DNA from: Halopelagius fulvigenes
GTDB lineage: Archaea > Halobacteriota > Halobacteria > Halobacteriales > Haloferacaceae
Length of the DNA stretch: 64,000 nucleotides
Direction: 5' to 3'
Assembly: GCF_042662625.1 (NCBI RefSeq)
Contig: NZ_JBHSXH010000015.1
Location: 992,001 to 1,056,000 of the forward strand
Part shown: in pieces, positions 49,256 through 57,945 of the stretch
Numbering within the stretch: position 1 is the stretch's first letter
Layout: every line of letters starts with the position of its first letter
The notes under the pieces: generated by a model
What the model saw: the letters and a program-made list of their open reading frames with translations, nothing else
Database searches by the model: none
Told to the model about the DNA's origin: nothing
Program-made: the position numbers and the translations under genes

Positions 49256-50038
49256 TTACTCGGCGAACGCCTCGACGCCGCGGGCGGGGTAGCCGACGAC
49301 GACGTTCGCGCCCGCGTCCTTGAGTTCCGAGATCTGCTCGCGGACCGTTTCGACGGTGCCGACGAGGCCGTAGTCGCGGACGGCCTTCGAGAGGACGTCG
49401 CGGGCGCGGCCCGAGGCGTCGGCGTCGGTGGCCGCGCCGTCGGGCAACGCCGCGGCGACGGGGCGTCTCCGGGCGGCGTACGCGCCCACCGCGTCGAGTA
49501 TCTCGTCCTCGTCGTCCGCGAGGACGGTCGGCGCGTAGACGGCCACCTCGCCGTCGTACCCCGCCGCGCGGAGTGCGCGCAGGTCGCGGGCGGTCGTTCG
49601 GGAGAGCAGTTCGTACTGGGTGCCGCCGGCGGCGAGGGCGATTCGCTCGACGCCCTCGGTGCCGACCCACGCGTCGGGGGCGCGGTCGATTGCGGCCCCG
49701 AGTCGCGGCGCGACGGCGCGGCGGGACTCCTCCTCGGAGAGGTACGCCGAGTGCCCCGCCACGAGGACGCGGCGCACCGAGTCGGGCACTTCGTCCCAGC
49801 GGGCGTCGTCGCCGAGGGGGTCGAACCCGTCCGCGCGGACGGGTATGGTCAGTCTGACCTCCTTCGCTTCGGCCAGTTCCCGCAGGACGTCGGCGTCCGG
49901 GACGTGGTCTCGGCCCTCGTAGTCCACCGCGACGGTTCCGACGGGCACGTCGAGGCCCGTCAGTACGTCGCACTCTTTCGGCTTCAGGGCCACCGCGTCG
50001 AGGCCCGTCTGCGAGACGCTACGCTCTCCGGTCAACAT
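49256..50038 (-). CDS. DUF7388-like TIM-barrel protein
   Basis: 260 aa soluble protein. Pattern of alternating strands and helices (GTVAVDYEG, VRLTIPVRADGFD, RRVLVAGHSAYLSEEE) and a C-terminal EQISELKDAGANVVVGYPARG reminiscent of the final barrel strands of luciferase-like monooxygenases. The first half lacks their flavin-binding features. I remember haloarchaeal versions filed as DUF7388. No reaction can be assigned. Downstream of the Nudix gene on the same strand, 136 bases away. Confidence 0.65.
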   Translation of the reverse strand: MLTGERSVSQTGLDAVALKPKECDVLTGLDVPVGTVAVDYEGRDHVPDADVLRELAEAKEVRLTIPVRADGFDPLGDDARWDEVPDSVRRVLVAGHSAYLSEEESRRAVAPRLGAAIDRAPDAWVGTEGVERIALAAGGTQYELLSRTTARDLRALRAAGYDGEVAVYAPTVLADDEDEILDAVGAYAARRRPVAAALPDGAATDADASGRARDVLSKAVRDYGLVGTVETVREQISELKDAGANVVVGYPARGVEAFAE

Positions 50039-50174
50039 CGGCTATCACTACTCACGAGAATGGGGTTATCGTCGTCGCGGAACGCGATCCATCGTCTGTG
50101 CGACCATGTACGCCTTCGTACCTCTCGGTCGGGGATAATCCTGTCGCTCGGCGGCACGTATTGCGGCGGCCGAC

Positions 50175-50774
50175 TCACACCGGGTAGTCGGCGTCGGGGT
50201 CCACGACGCGGTCCGGTTCCGGCGGCATCTCCCAGTCGGTCGTCAGTTCGAGCAGTTGGACGAGCATCCGCCCCGTCGCACCCCAGACGGTGTAGCCGTC
50301 CACGCGGAAGAAGTGGAGTCGGATGGGGCCGTAGTGGGGGTGGTCGCGGTGCTCGGACTCGTAGTTCGCGTAGTCGGTGAGATCCGACTCCGCCAAGGCG
50401 ACGATTTCGGCGACTTCGCGTTCGTCCGGTTCGTACTCCCTGTCGGGGACGCGCGCGACGAACGGCGTGACCGAGTAGTCGGTGACGGTCCGGATGTCGT
50501 CGAGACGGCCGAAGAAGTCCACCTCCGAGTCGCGGAGGCCGATCTCCTCGTCGGCCTCCCGGAGTGCGGTGGCGCGGAGGCTCTCGTCGCTCGGTTCGCG
50601 CCCGCCGCCGGGGAAACTCATCTGTCCGGGATGCTCGCCGAGGTGGTCCGCGCGCTTCGTGAACAGCACGTGGTCCTCGTCGTCGCGGACGAGAACCGGC
50701 GCGACGACGGCCGCCTGCCGCCCCGCGTCGGTCACCTCCTCCGGAACGTGCGACGACACCCGCGAGAGGTCCAT
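50175..50774 (-). CDS. Nudix hydrolase, coenzyme A pyrophosphatase-like
   Basis: 199 aa. The Nudix box GGGREPSDESLRATALREADEEIGL spans residues 56-80 (GX5EX7REUXEEXGU satisfied). The preceding LFTKRADHLGEHPGQMSFPGG matches the NuDC/CoA-type PxGQ motif, and SVTPFVARVPDREYEPDEREVAEI is the family tail. Members cut CoA or related nucleotide diphosphates; CoA is likeliest but not certain. Confidence 0.9.
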   Translation of the reverse strand: MDLSRVSSHVPEEVTDAGRQAAVVAPVLVRDDEDHVLFTKRADHLGEHPGQMSFPGGGREPSDESLRATALREADEEIGLRDSEVDFFGRLDDIRTVTDYSVTPFVARVPDREYEPDEREVAEIVALAESDLTDYANYESEHRDHPHYGPIRLHFFRVDGYTVWGATGRMLVQLLELTTDWEMPPEPDRVVDPDADYPV

Positions 50775-50851
50775 GTCGGTTCCAACGGGCGAAACCCTAT
50801 AGCCTTAGCCCTCCGGGACCGCCGCGTCCGATTCGCCCCGCGTTCCTCCGC

Positions 50852-51388
50852 TCACCCGTCCAACGCGGCGTCGAGTTCCGCCCGCACGTCGCCGACGGCC
50901 GCCGCCTCGCCCGCCCACGCCTCCACGTCGTACGTCACGTCGAGGAGCGTCCGGAGTCGGTCGCGCGTCGCCTCGTCGGGCGCGTCGTCGGCCTCGGCCA
51001 CCGCCTCGGACGCCTCCGCCCGCAGTCGGTCCGCCGCCGCCGCGGCGACCGTCTCCCGGCCGACGTCTCGGTTCGGAACGTCGAGGATGTGCGGGAGGTC
51101 CTCGGCGTTCGGCGGGAGGGAGGGGAACGCGACCGGACCGACCGCGAGCAGTTCCGACTCCGTACCCGCGTCAGCGTCGGCGTCGTCGGTGGACTCGCCG
51201 TCCAACGCGACGAGGTAGTAGTTCCGAATCGCGCCGTCCACGGCGTTCGCGAGGGCGTCGGCGTCGGCGTCCCGCCCCTGCTTGAACGCGAGTTCGTCGA
51301 GCGACCGTTCGAGTTCCGTGCGGGTGAGCGCGCCGAACAGATCGACGATGCCCGCGAGGTCGTCGTAGAGCGCCTCGCTCTCGGTCAC
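50852..51388 (-). CDS. DUF7109-like haloarchaeal protein
   Basis: 178 aa, helical and acidic. Start is the GTG at 51388, overlapping the glycosyltransferase stop by GTGA, so it is translationally coupled. Features: LYDDLAGIVDLFGALTRTELERSLDELAFKQG (long N-terminal helix), VAFPSLPPNAEDLPHILDVPNRDVG, and a C-terminal helical bundle. It matches a haloarchaeal family (DUF7109, from memory) with no known function. The tight coupling suggests a partner or chaperone for the GpgS-like enzyme. Confidence 0.7.
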   Translation of the reverse strand: MTESEALYDDLAGIVDLFGALTRTELERSLDELAFKQGRDADADALANAVDGAIRNYYLVALDGESTDDADADAGTESELLAVGPVAFPSLPPNAEDLPHILDVPNRDVGRETVAAAAADRLRAEASEAVAEADDAPDEATRDRLRTLLDVTYDVEAWAGEAAAVGDVRAELDAALDG

Positions 51389-52482
51389 TGCGCCACCTCC
51401 CGGATGTCCGCGCGGGCGCGCTCGGCGACCGAATCGGGGTCTAACTCCGTCTCCGCCCACGCGGGCAGGCGGTCGTCCGCCGGCCCCGGTTCGCGGACGG
51501 CGTCGGCGTACACGTCCACCTGCTCCCGTTCGCCCTCGCGGTCGAACCGGAGGCCGTTGAGCGCCGCGTCGGCGGCGTACTGGTCGATGAGTTCGCGCGC
51601 CGTCTCCCGGTAGCGGGCCGGGAGCGTGGCGAAGTCGGGCGTCACCCCCCGCTCCGCGACGCACCGCAGGAGCGTCTCGCCGACCGACCGACTCATGTCC
51701 GAGAGGCCGGTCGGTCCGCCGACGGCGCGGTGGTCGTGTTCGTACGCGCCCAGATCGACCTGCGCCGTGCCGTCGAACCCGGCGGCGTCGAACGCGTCGC
51801 CGAGCGTTCCGACCTCAAGCCCCCACGAACGCGGCGCGCGAATCCGCCGGGCCACGTCGCTCGTCGCGGCGAACTCGCCCGCCAGCGCGTACCGGAACGA
51901 GTCGAGGTAGCGGAGGAACGGGGCGGCGTGCGCGTCGGCGAGCGTCCGCACCAACGGGACGTAGAACAGTCGGAACAGCCGACCGTACAGTCGGCCGTCC
52001 TCGACGCGGGCGTAGTACCCCTTCGAGAAGTCGTACCCCTGCGCGAGGGGGAACAACAGGCGGGCGATGTACGACCGGTCGTACGTCTTCGTGTCGGCGT
52101 CGTGGACGACGACGAACTTCTCCGCGGCGGCCCGCCCCAGCGCCAACCAGACGTCGCGGCCCTTCCCCCGCGGCCCGTCGAGTCCGCGCTCCGCGAGGGC
52201 CGCCTCAACCCGCGGACCGTCGCACCACAGCACCTCCATCGGGAGGTCGAACTCCGTCAGCCAGTCCCGGAACCGACCCACCTTCTCGGCGGGCGCGCGG
52301 AGGGGGACGACGACCCGCGCCGGTTCGACGCGTTCGAGTTCCGCCAGCACGCGTTCGGCCGCGAGTCCGGCGTACTCGCGTTCGGTCATCGGCACGACGA
52401 CGGCCGTCCGGTCCGTCGGGGCGTCGGGAACCGGCCCCGTCAGGTCGTGCAGCGTCGTCACCCGCTCCTGAACGTACTCCAT
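51385..52482 (-). CDS. Glucosyl-3-phosphoglycerate synthase-like GT81 glycosyltransferase
   Basis: 365 aa GT-A enzyme. Nucleotide-sugar motifs GKGRDVW (106-112) and the metal-binding DAD (128-130) in VVVHDADTKTYD, followed by DFSKGYYARV, are the hallmarks of GpgS (GT81). Those enzymes transfer glucose from UDP-Glc to 3-phosphoglycerate, the precursor of the compatible solute glucosylglycerate, or mannose in related clades. No matching phosphatase gene is in the window. Coupled by a 4-base overlap to the downstream DUF7109-like gene. Confidence 0.75.
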   Translation of the reverse strand: MEYVQERVTTLHDLTGPVPDAPTDRTAVVVPMTEREYAGLAAERVLAELERVEPARVVVPLRAPAEKVGRFRDWLTEFDLPMEVLWCDGPRVEAALAERGLDGPRGKGRDVWLALGRAAAEKFVVVHDADTKTYDRSYIARLLFPLAQGYDFSKGYYARVEDGRLYGRLFRLFYVPLVRTLADAHAAPFLRYLDSFRYALAGEFAATSDVARRIRAPRSWGLEVGTLGDAFDAAGFDGTAQVDLGAYEHDHRAVGGPTGLSDMSRSVGETLLRCVAERGVTPDFATLPARYRETARELIDQYAADAALNGLRFDREGEREQVDVYADAVREPGPADDRLPAWAETELDPDSVAERARADIREVAQ

Positions 52483-52508
52483 CGAGCGGAGGTGAGAAGT
52501 GACGGACC

Positions 52509-52514
52509 AAAAAA
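52509..52514 (-). terminator. T6 run downstream of the MFS gene
   Basis: Six T on the minus strand lie 35 bases beyond the MFS stop (52549), before the GpgS-like gene start. Likely archaeal terminator. Confidence 0.45.
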
Positions 52515-52548
52515 GGCGAGGAGACGCGAACCGTCCGGCCGTACCGGG

Positions 52549-53781
52549 TTACTGCGGGAGTCTCCCGGCGCGTTGGAGGCCGACGAGCGTTCCGACGACC
52601 ACCGCGAGGCCGAGCGCGAACGTCGAGAAGATGACGTCGTAGCCGAGTCCCCCCGCTGGAAGCGCGGGGAGGAGGGGAACGCGCGACGCCGCGGCGGCGA
52701 CGAACCCGTAGGCCGCCTCCCCTTCCCGAAGCGCGCCGACGGCCCACGAACCGCCGGCCTGTATGACCATCATACAGCCGGAGTACACCGCGTACGCCGA
52801 CGAGCGGTTCTCGTCCGGGAGTGTCTCCAGCATGTACGTATCGAGCGCCGGGAAGAGGCTGTGGACGGTGTAGCCGACGAACGCCGTGACGAGGAGGAGC
52901 GGAATCAACCCCGCCGTCCGCGTGAGGAGGAGGACGCCCGCGACGAACGCGACGAGGATAGAGAGGAGGTACGGGACGCGCGGGAGCCTGTCGGCGAGGC
53001 GGCCGGAGACGAAGAACGCCGGGACGCCCGCGGCGAAGACGACGGTGAGCATGTTCTTCGCCGTCGAACTCTCCAACCCCTTCGTCACCATGTACAGTTC
53101 GTAGAAGTTGAACAGCCCCTGCCAGACGAACCCGGTACAGCCGATGATGACCACCCCGACGAGGACGACGCGCCACTCCGACCGGGCCGCCCCGAACAGG
53201 TCTCTGTCCTCCGCGCCCGCCTCGGGCAGGTCCGTCCGCTCGGCCGTCCGGTAGAGCACGAGGGTGACGACGAACGCGGCGACGCCGATGCAGACGAACG
53301 TGGCGCGCCAGTTCACGAAGACGGCGAGGACCAGCGTGACGAACGGCGCGGCGAGGACGGCGGCGAGCTGGCTCGACATGCCGTGGATGCCCATCGCGCG
53401 CCCGACGCGTTCGGAGTAGAGTTCGCTCACGAGCGGATTCGCCGAGACGAAGTACGCCCCGGAGGCCAGTCCCATGAGGAGCGCGCCGACGGCCACCATT
53501 GCCACGGAGTCCGCGAACGCGGTGAACGTCGCCGCCGCGGTGAGGACGACGCCGGTTCCGAGGACCACCCTGTGTCTGGGCACCCGCGTGAGGAGCCACC
53601 CCGTCGGGATGCGCAGGAGAGCGCTTCCCACCCACACGAGGGTGACGATGAGACCCGCGGTGCCCTCGCCGATGGCGAAGACGTCGATGAGTTCCTCTAA
53701 GAGGGGCGCGAACACCACCCGCGCCAGATTGACCAACAGCACCAAAGAACAGAGCGTTCCGAACAGCCGTCCTCGTGACAC
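52549..53781 (-). CDS. MFS transporter
   Basis: 410 aa with about 12 hydrophobic helices. The MFS signature loop after helix 2 is visible (GWLLTRVPRHRVVLG), a second appears in the middle (GRLADRLPRVPYLLS), and ELYSERVGRAMGIHGM matches the helix 4-5 region. Substrate unknown; neighbours (glycosyltransferase, zinc finger) do not reveal it. A 139-base region separates it from the divergent zinc-finger gene. Confidence 0.9.
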   Translation of the reverse strand: MSRGRLFGTLCSLVLLVNLARVVFAPLLEELIDVFAIGEGTAGLIVTLVWVGSALLRIPTGWLLTRVPRHRVVLGTGVVLTAAATFTAFADSVAMVAVGALLMGLASGAYFVSANPLVSELYSERVGRAMGIHGMSSQLAAVLAAPFVTLVLAVFVNWRATFVCIGVAAFVVTLVLYRTAERTDLPEAGAEDRDLFGAARSEWRVVLVGVVIIGCTGFVWQGLFNFYELYMVTKGLESSTAKNMLTVVFAAGVPAFFVSGRLADRLPRVPYLLSILVAFVAGVLLLTRTAGLIPLLLVTAFVGYTVHSLFPALDTYMLETLPDENRSSAYAVYSGCMMVIQAGGSWAVGALREGEAAYGFVAAAASRVPLLPALPAGGLGYDVIFSTFALGLAVVVGTLVGLQRAGRLPQ

Positions 53782-53886
53782 GGACGCTCTTCTCCGCAGG
53801 ACAGTTCAAGTGTTCGGAAACCCCTCGTAGAGGGCCGCTATCGACGCGTCGCCGCCGGTATGGGAATTAGTACCAACGCCGAGGTC

Positions 53887-53893
53887 TTTTTAT
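53887..53893 (+). promoter_or_regulatory. TATA element for the zinc-finger gene
   Basis: TTTTTAT lies 28-34 bases before the ATG at 53921, indicating a leaderless transcript. Confidence 0.5.
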
Positions 53894-53920
53894 GTACCGC
53901 TTACAAACGCGGAGACGGAT

Positions 53921-54091
53921 ATGAAATCGACGCGGAAGGGGCTCCGGGCGGGGGAGTTACAGAAGGACACGTACGGACGACTCACGTGCGGTGAGTGCGG
54001 AGACTCGTTGAAGAAGCGGAACGACCCGGACGAGGTGTTCTCGGTTCGCATCTGCCCCGAGTGCGGAACCGAGTGGAAGGAACTCCGGTAG
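53921..54091 (+). CDS. HVO_0758-family small zinc-finger protein
   Basis: 56 aa. Two knuckles, CGEC and CPEC, give one zinc site within a basic N-terminal arm (MKSTRKGLRAGELQKDTYG). It closely matches the Haloferax HVO_0758 type, a member of the haloarchaeal small zinc-finger proteins, some of which affect swarming and biofilm formation (from memory). Its stop codon ends at 54091 and the aldo/keto reductase stop begins at the very next base, so the two transcripts must overlap. Confidence 0.88.
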   Translation: MKSTRKGLRAGELQKDTYGRLTCGECGDSLKKRNDPDEVFSVRICPECGTEWKELR

Positions 54092-55186
54092 TCACTCGAA
54101 GACGGCGTCGAACGCCCGCGCGCCCATCGGGTCGAACGTCCCGGCGGCGACGTTCTCGGCCACGTGGTCGGCCGACCCCGTACCGACCAGGGCGGTTTTG
54201 ACGCCGGGTGCGCTTCGAGCGAAGTTGACCGCCCGTTGCGCCGCCGTGTCCCCGGCCAGTTCCGCGTCCACGTCGGCCGGAAGCCCTCCCGCCAACTCTC
54301 CTTGTCCGAGCGTCGCACTCGTCACCACGTCGAGGCCCGCCTCGTGGGCGTACCAGAGTGCGCTCACGTCCTTCTCTTCGGTCGGGTGGCGGTGCGCCTC
54401 GACGGTGAACGCGTCCGCCATCGAGACGTTGAACGGCAGTTGGATCGCCGCCAACCCGCACTCTTCGACGCCCGCCGAGGCGGCGGCGGACTCGGCCCGG
54501 GAGACAACTTCCGGCAGCGAGAGATACCGGTCGTGGCCGTGAGGGACGCGGAAGGCGTCCCACGTGGCGACGCCGTACGCGCCGATATCGCCGTCTTCGC
54601 GCCGCCGTTCGAGCATCTCGAAAGCCGCCTCCAACTGGTCGTACACGTCCTCTCGGCTCCGTTCGGCGAGTTGCGTCTCGGGGTTGTGGACGTAGTAGAG
54701 GTCCACGCCGTCGAGTTCGAGGTTCGAGAGCGACCGGTCGAGGCACGACGAGAGGAAGTCGGGCGCGATGGCGTGGCTTCCGCGCGCGAGGTCGGAGACG
54801 TCCACTAAACCGGTGCGGACGAACTCGTCGCGGACGTACGCGCCGGGGTCCGCCGGCCTCTCGCCGTCGAACGGAACGAACCCGCCCTTGGTGGCGACGA
54901 CGACTTCCTCCCTGTCGGCGGCGGCGTCGCGGAGTGCCTCGCCGACGACGCGTTCGCTCCGCTGGCAGCGGTAGTTTATCGCCGTATCGACGAGGTTGAC
55001 GCCCGAATCGAGGGCCGCCGTCACCGCCGCGCGGTACCGGTCGTCGGTCGCGTCGGTCGGGTCGCCGAGGTAGGTTCCGACGCCGATGCTGGAGGCGACG
55101 CCCGGGCCGAAGCGACGGAAGTACGTCCGCCCGAACGCGTCGCCGAACCGGTCCCGGTAGCCCCACGTCCCCTGTTTCGTCGCCAT
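54092..55186 (-). CDS. Aldo/keto reductase
   Basis: 364 aa TIM-barrel NADPH oxidoreductase. The DTAINYRCQRSERVVGEALRD segment provides Asp and Tyr of the tetrad, VATKGG the Lys and YYVHNPETQL the His. The C-terminal KTALVGTGSADHVAENV binds the adenosine phosphate. It is longer than the usual 320 aa by insertions (FDGERPADPGAYV). Substrate undetermined; family members reduce aldehydes and ketones. Its stop directly abuts that of the opposing zinc-finger gene. Confidence 0.9.
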   Translation of the reverse strand: MATKQGTWGYRDRFGDAFGRTYFRRFGPGVASSIGVGTYLGDPTDATDDRYRAAVTAALDSGVNLVDTAINYRCQRSERVVGEALRDAAADREEVVVATKGGFVPFDGERPADPGAYVRDEFVRTGLVDVSDLARGSHAIAPDFLSSCLDRSLSNLELDGVDLYYVHNPETQLAERSREDVYDQLEAAFEMLERRREDGDIGAYGVATWDAFRVPHGHDRYLSLPEVVSRAESAAASAGVEECGLAAIQLPFNVSMADAFTVEAHRHPTEEKDVSALWYAHEAGLDVVTSATLGQGELAGGLPADVDAELAGDTAAQRAVNFARSAPGVKTALVGTGSADHVAENVAAGTFDPMGARAFDAVFE

Positions 55187-55251
55187 GGCGTCGGCTACGT
55201 AACGTGCGGGTAAACGCTCTGCGACTCCGCGCCCGCCCCCCGTCTCCGCGC

Positions 55252-56445
55252 TCAGATGTCGCCCGACAGCGCGTCGAACAGTCGTTCGACCAGCATCGAC
55301 CGGTCGAGGTCTGACCCGCCGTCGGTCTGGATGGTGCCGCCGCGTTGCGGAATCTGGCCGCCGCCCATGCGGGCGTGCCCGCCCGCCGAGGACCCTGGCA
55401 CGTCGGCGAGGGCGTGTTCGAGCATCCGGCCCATGTGGACCCTGTCGTCGCGGGACCGACCGGAGAGGTAGACGGTGCCGTCGCGTTCGCCGCAGACGAC
55501 GACGGCCGTCACGCCCTCCAGTTGGATGAGTTCGTCCGCCGCCTGCGGGATGGCGTCCACGTTCGAGAGCGTCCCGATGTCGCTGACGGCGAACGGCCCG
55601 CGCACGTCGCGTCCGGCGATGGCGCGGGCCTTCAGTTCCAACACCTCCGTCGAGACTTCGGGGTTGGCGATGCGGTTGAGGGCGTCCTCGTCCACGCCGG
55701 GGTAGAGGTAGCCCGCCGCCTCGAAGTCGCCCTCCGAGCACCCCGACGTGAGGCGCTTCGTGTCGGTGAGGATGCCGTACAGCATCCCGGTCGCGACGTT
55801 CGAGGGGATGGTGTACTCGGCGTCGACTTCGCTCGCGTGGCGGTCCGGCGGGACCGGTTTCGCGCCGATGTCGCGGAAGTACTCCGCGACGATGCTGGAA
55901 CACGCGCCGTAGTCGGTCCGAACGTCGGTGAAGTGTTCGCCCGTCCCCTCGCCGGGGTGGTGGTCGATGACCGCGAAGGGGAGGACGCCGTCCGCCCCGG
56001 CGAACCCCCGTGGGCGGTTGTGGTCCACGAGTACGACCGCCTCGGCGGCGAGGTCGGTCACGTGGTCTATCGGCTCCAGATCGAGGTCCAACACCGTCTC
56101 GAACGCGCGGTTCTCCTGGTGGCGTATCTGCCCGGTGTACTGGATACACGCCTCGGTATCGACCTGCTCCGCGAGGCAGGCGGTTCCGATGGCCGCCGCC
56201 ATCGCGTCCGGGTCGGGGTTGGGGTGCATGAGGACGACCACCTCGTCCAACCCCGACAGCTTCTCCAAGAAGTTCGTCCCCATCGGCCGCTTGAACCAGA
56301 GCATGGCGTACAGGCCGCCCACGAGGGCGAACGCTCCGACGAGGAGAGCCGCGACTAACCCCGGATGCGACCCGAACACCGATTGTACCCCATCGAGCAC
56401 CCGCCCCGTATCCTGTATGGGTACCGACGCCGCCGTCACGCCCAT
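55252..56445 (-). CDS. Membrane-anchored DHH-family phosphoesterase
   Basis: 397 aa. One N-terminal helix (about 30-50) precedes a DHH domain: VVLMHPNPDPDAMAAAIGT, VVLVDHNRP and VIDHHPGEGTGEH, the metal-binding His/Asp set, and a C-terminal DHHA1 domain ending GGHARMGGGQIP. Relatives are cyclic di-AMP phosphodiesterases, nanoRNases or RecJ-like exonucleases. Haloarchaea use c-di-AMP, so degradation of that messenger at the membrane is a reasonable guess. Upstream epimerase gene is on the same strand, 85 bases away. Confidence 0.85.
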   Translation of the reverse strand: MGVTAASVPIQDTGRVLDGVQSVFGSHPGLVAALLVGAFALVGGLYAMLWFKRPMGTNFLEKLSGLDEVVVLMHPNPDPDAMAAAIGTACLAEQVDTEACIQYTGQIRHQENRAFETVLDLDLEPIDHVTDLAAEAVVLVDHNRPRGFAGADGVLPFAVIDHHPGEGTGEHFTDVRTDYGACSSIVAEYFRDIGAKPVPPDRHASEVDAEYTIPSNVATGMLYGILTDTKRLTSGCSEGDFEAAGYLYPGVDEDALNRIANPEVSTEVLELKARAIAGRDVRGPFAVSDIGTLSNVDAIPQAADELIQLEGVTAVVVCGERDGTVYLSGRSRDDRVHMGRMLEHALADVPGSSAGGHARMGGGQIPQRGGTIQTDGGSDLDRSMLVERLFDALSGDI

Positions 56446-56530
56446 ACTCCTACCTCAGAGCCCACGGTCAAGAATATTCCCTCGCTCCGGCGGCGGCGGC
56501 CGACGGACGTCACAGACGGGCGTTCGACCG

Positions 56531-57433
56531 CTACGCACCGGTCTCCGCCCGGTAGCGTTCGACGGCGTCGCGGTATCCCGACCGGTAGGTCGGGTACCGG
56601 AACTCGTAGCCGAGCGACCGAAGTGTGTCGTTCGAACACCGCTTGCTCGTCCGGATTCGGCGTTTCGCCGCCTCCGAGAGGTCGCCCTCGGCGAGGCGTT
56701 CCTCCTTCGTCCGCTTCGGCGGACGGGGGACGCCGCACTCGTCGGCCAACCAGTCCGCGAACGTCCACTTCTCGGCCGGTTCGTCGTCGGCGACGAGGAC
56801 CACCTCGTCGCGGGCCGGACGCTCCGAGAGCAGAAACGCGACCGCCCCGGCCGCGTCGTCGCGGTGGACCATGTTGAGATAACCCTCGGTGACCGGCCCC
56901 TCAATGTATCGGTCGAGGCGGTAGCGGTCGGGACCGTACAGACCGGCGAACCGGGCGACGGTGCCGTCGATGCCGGCGTCCGCCGCCGTCTCGCGGGCGA
57001 CGCGTTCGGCCTCGGCCAGCACCGCCGTCTTCTCCGTCGTCGGTTCGACGGGCGTCTGCTCGTCCACCCAGTCGCCGTCGTGGTCGCCGTAAACGCCGGT
57101 CGAGGAGGTGTAGACGAGGCGGTCCGGCGGCGACTCCCGCGACCCGTACTCGGCGATGGCGTTCTCCAGTCCCTCGACGAAGACGCGCCGGGCGGCGTCC
57201 GCGCCGCGCCCGCCCGAACTGGCCGCGAAGACGACCCACTCGGCGTCCGGCAGGTCGGCGAGGCTCTCGGGGTCGGTCACGTCGGCGCGGCGGGCGTCGA
57301 GGCCCGCGTCTTCGACGGCCGAGAGACCTGAGTCGGAGCGTCGGACGCCCGTCACCTCGTGGCCGTCGGCCGCCAACTGCCGACCGAGTTCGAGTCCGAC
57401 GTAGCCGCACCCGAGGACGACGGCGCGGGCCAT
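56531..57433 (-). CDS. NAD-dependent epimerase/dehydratase (SDR family)
   Basis: 300 aa Rossmann-fold enzyme. VVLGCGYVGLELGRQLAADGH is the dinucleotide loop, ADVTDPESLADL and VYTSSTGVYGDHDGDW follow the SDR order, and ARFAGLYGPDRYR is the substrate side. The active-site Tyr/Lys pair is not clear because the usual YxxxK is replaced by Y-G-D. Extended SDR proteins of this group are sometimes called SDR a5/YeeZ. Its ATG abuts the stop codon of the upstream DUF5791 gene, giving coupled translation. Confidence 0.85.
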   Translation of the reverse strand: MARAVVLGCGYVGLELGRQLAADGHEVTGVRRSDSGLSAVEDAGLDARRADVTDPESLADLPDAEWVVFAASSGGRGADAARRVFVEGLENAIAEYGSRESPPDRLVYTSSTGVYGDHDGDWVDEQTPVEPTTEKTAVLAEAERVARETAADAGIDGTVARFAGLYGPDRYRLDRYIEGPVTEGYLNMVHRDDAAGAVAFLLSERPARDEVVLVADDEPAEKWTFADWLADECGVPRPPKRTKEERLAEGDLSEAAKRRIRTSKRCSNDTLRSLGYEFRYPTYRSGYRDAVERYRAETGA

Positions 57434-57865
57434 CTATCGGTCGTTACGCTCCTCGATGTAGCGCTGGATGGCCGCCAGTTCGCGGAGGGTCATCGCCGAA
57501 CGCCCCTCTATCGCCTGCTGAATCTCCTGCCCGGAGAGGTCGAGGTCTACGTTCGAGGCGATGGTGTCCACGTCGAGGACGCCGGTCGTCATCCCCAAGA
57601 GGAGGTGATCCCGGATTTCGAGGACGATGGTCTCGGCGTCCGGCGCGTCGCCGTCGAGGGCGGCGAGTTCGGCGGCGTCTTCGAGGCGAAGGTCCGGCGC
57701 GGGGCCGTCCGCGACGGCCGCGACGTCGGACTCCTCGACGCCGGTGCGTTCGGCCGCCGTCTCGACGCCGACGCGTTCGACGGCGCGCCGTATCTGCGCC
57801 TCGTAGGCTTCTCGCAACTCCGCTGTCGAGAGCGACGCCGGGTCGTCCGCCGCGTCGTAGAGCAT
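57434..57865 (-). CDS. DUF5791-like protein
   Basis: 143 aa, helical and acidic: LSTAELREAYEAQIRRAVERVGVETAAERTGV, then DAETIVLEIRDHLLLGMTTGVLDVDTI and LSGQEIQQAIEGRSAMTLRELAAIQRYIE. I recognise it as a widely conserved haloarchaeal family (DUF5791, from memory) without an assigned role. The N-terminal LSTAELREAYEAQ could be DNA-binding helices. It is translationally coupled to the downstream epimerase gene, zero spacing. Confidence 0.75.
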   Translation of the reverse strand: MLYDAADDPASLSTAELREAYEAQIRRAVERVGVETAAERTGVEESDVAAVADGPAPDLRLEDAAELAALDGDAPDAETIVLEIRDHLLLGMTTGVLDVDTIASNVDLDLSGQEIQQAIEGRSAMTLRELAAIQRYIEERNDR

Positions 57866-57945
57866 ACCACCGACTCGCCGCCGCGCACTCAAAACCGTTG
57901 TCCTGTTCGCGCACGCTCGCGCCGGGGCCGCGCTCGTTTCGGCCG

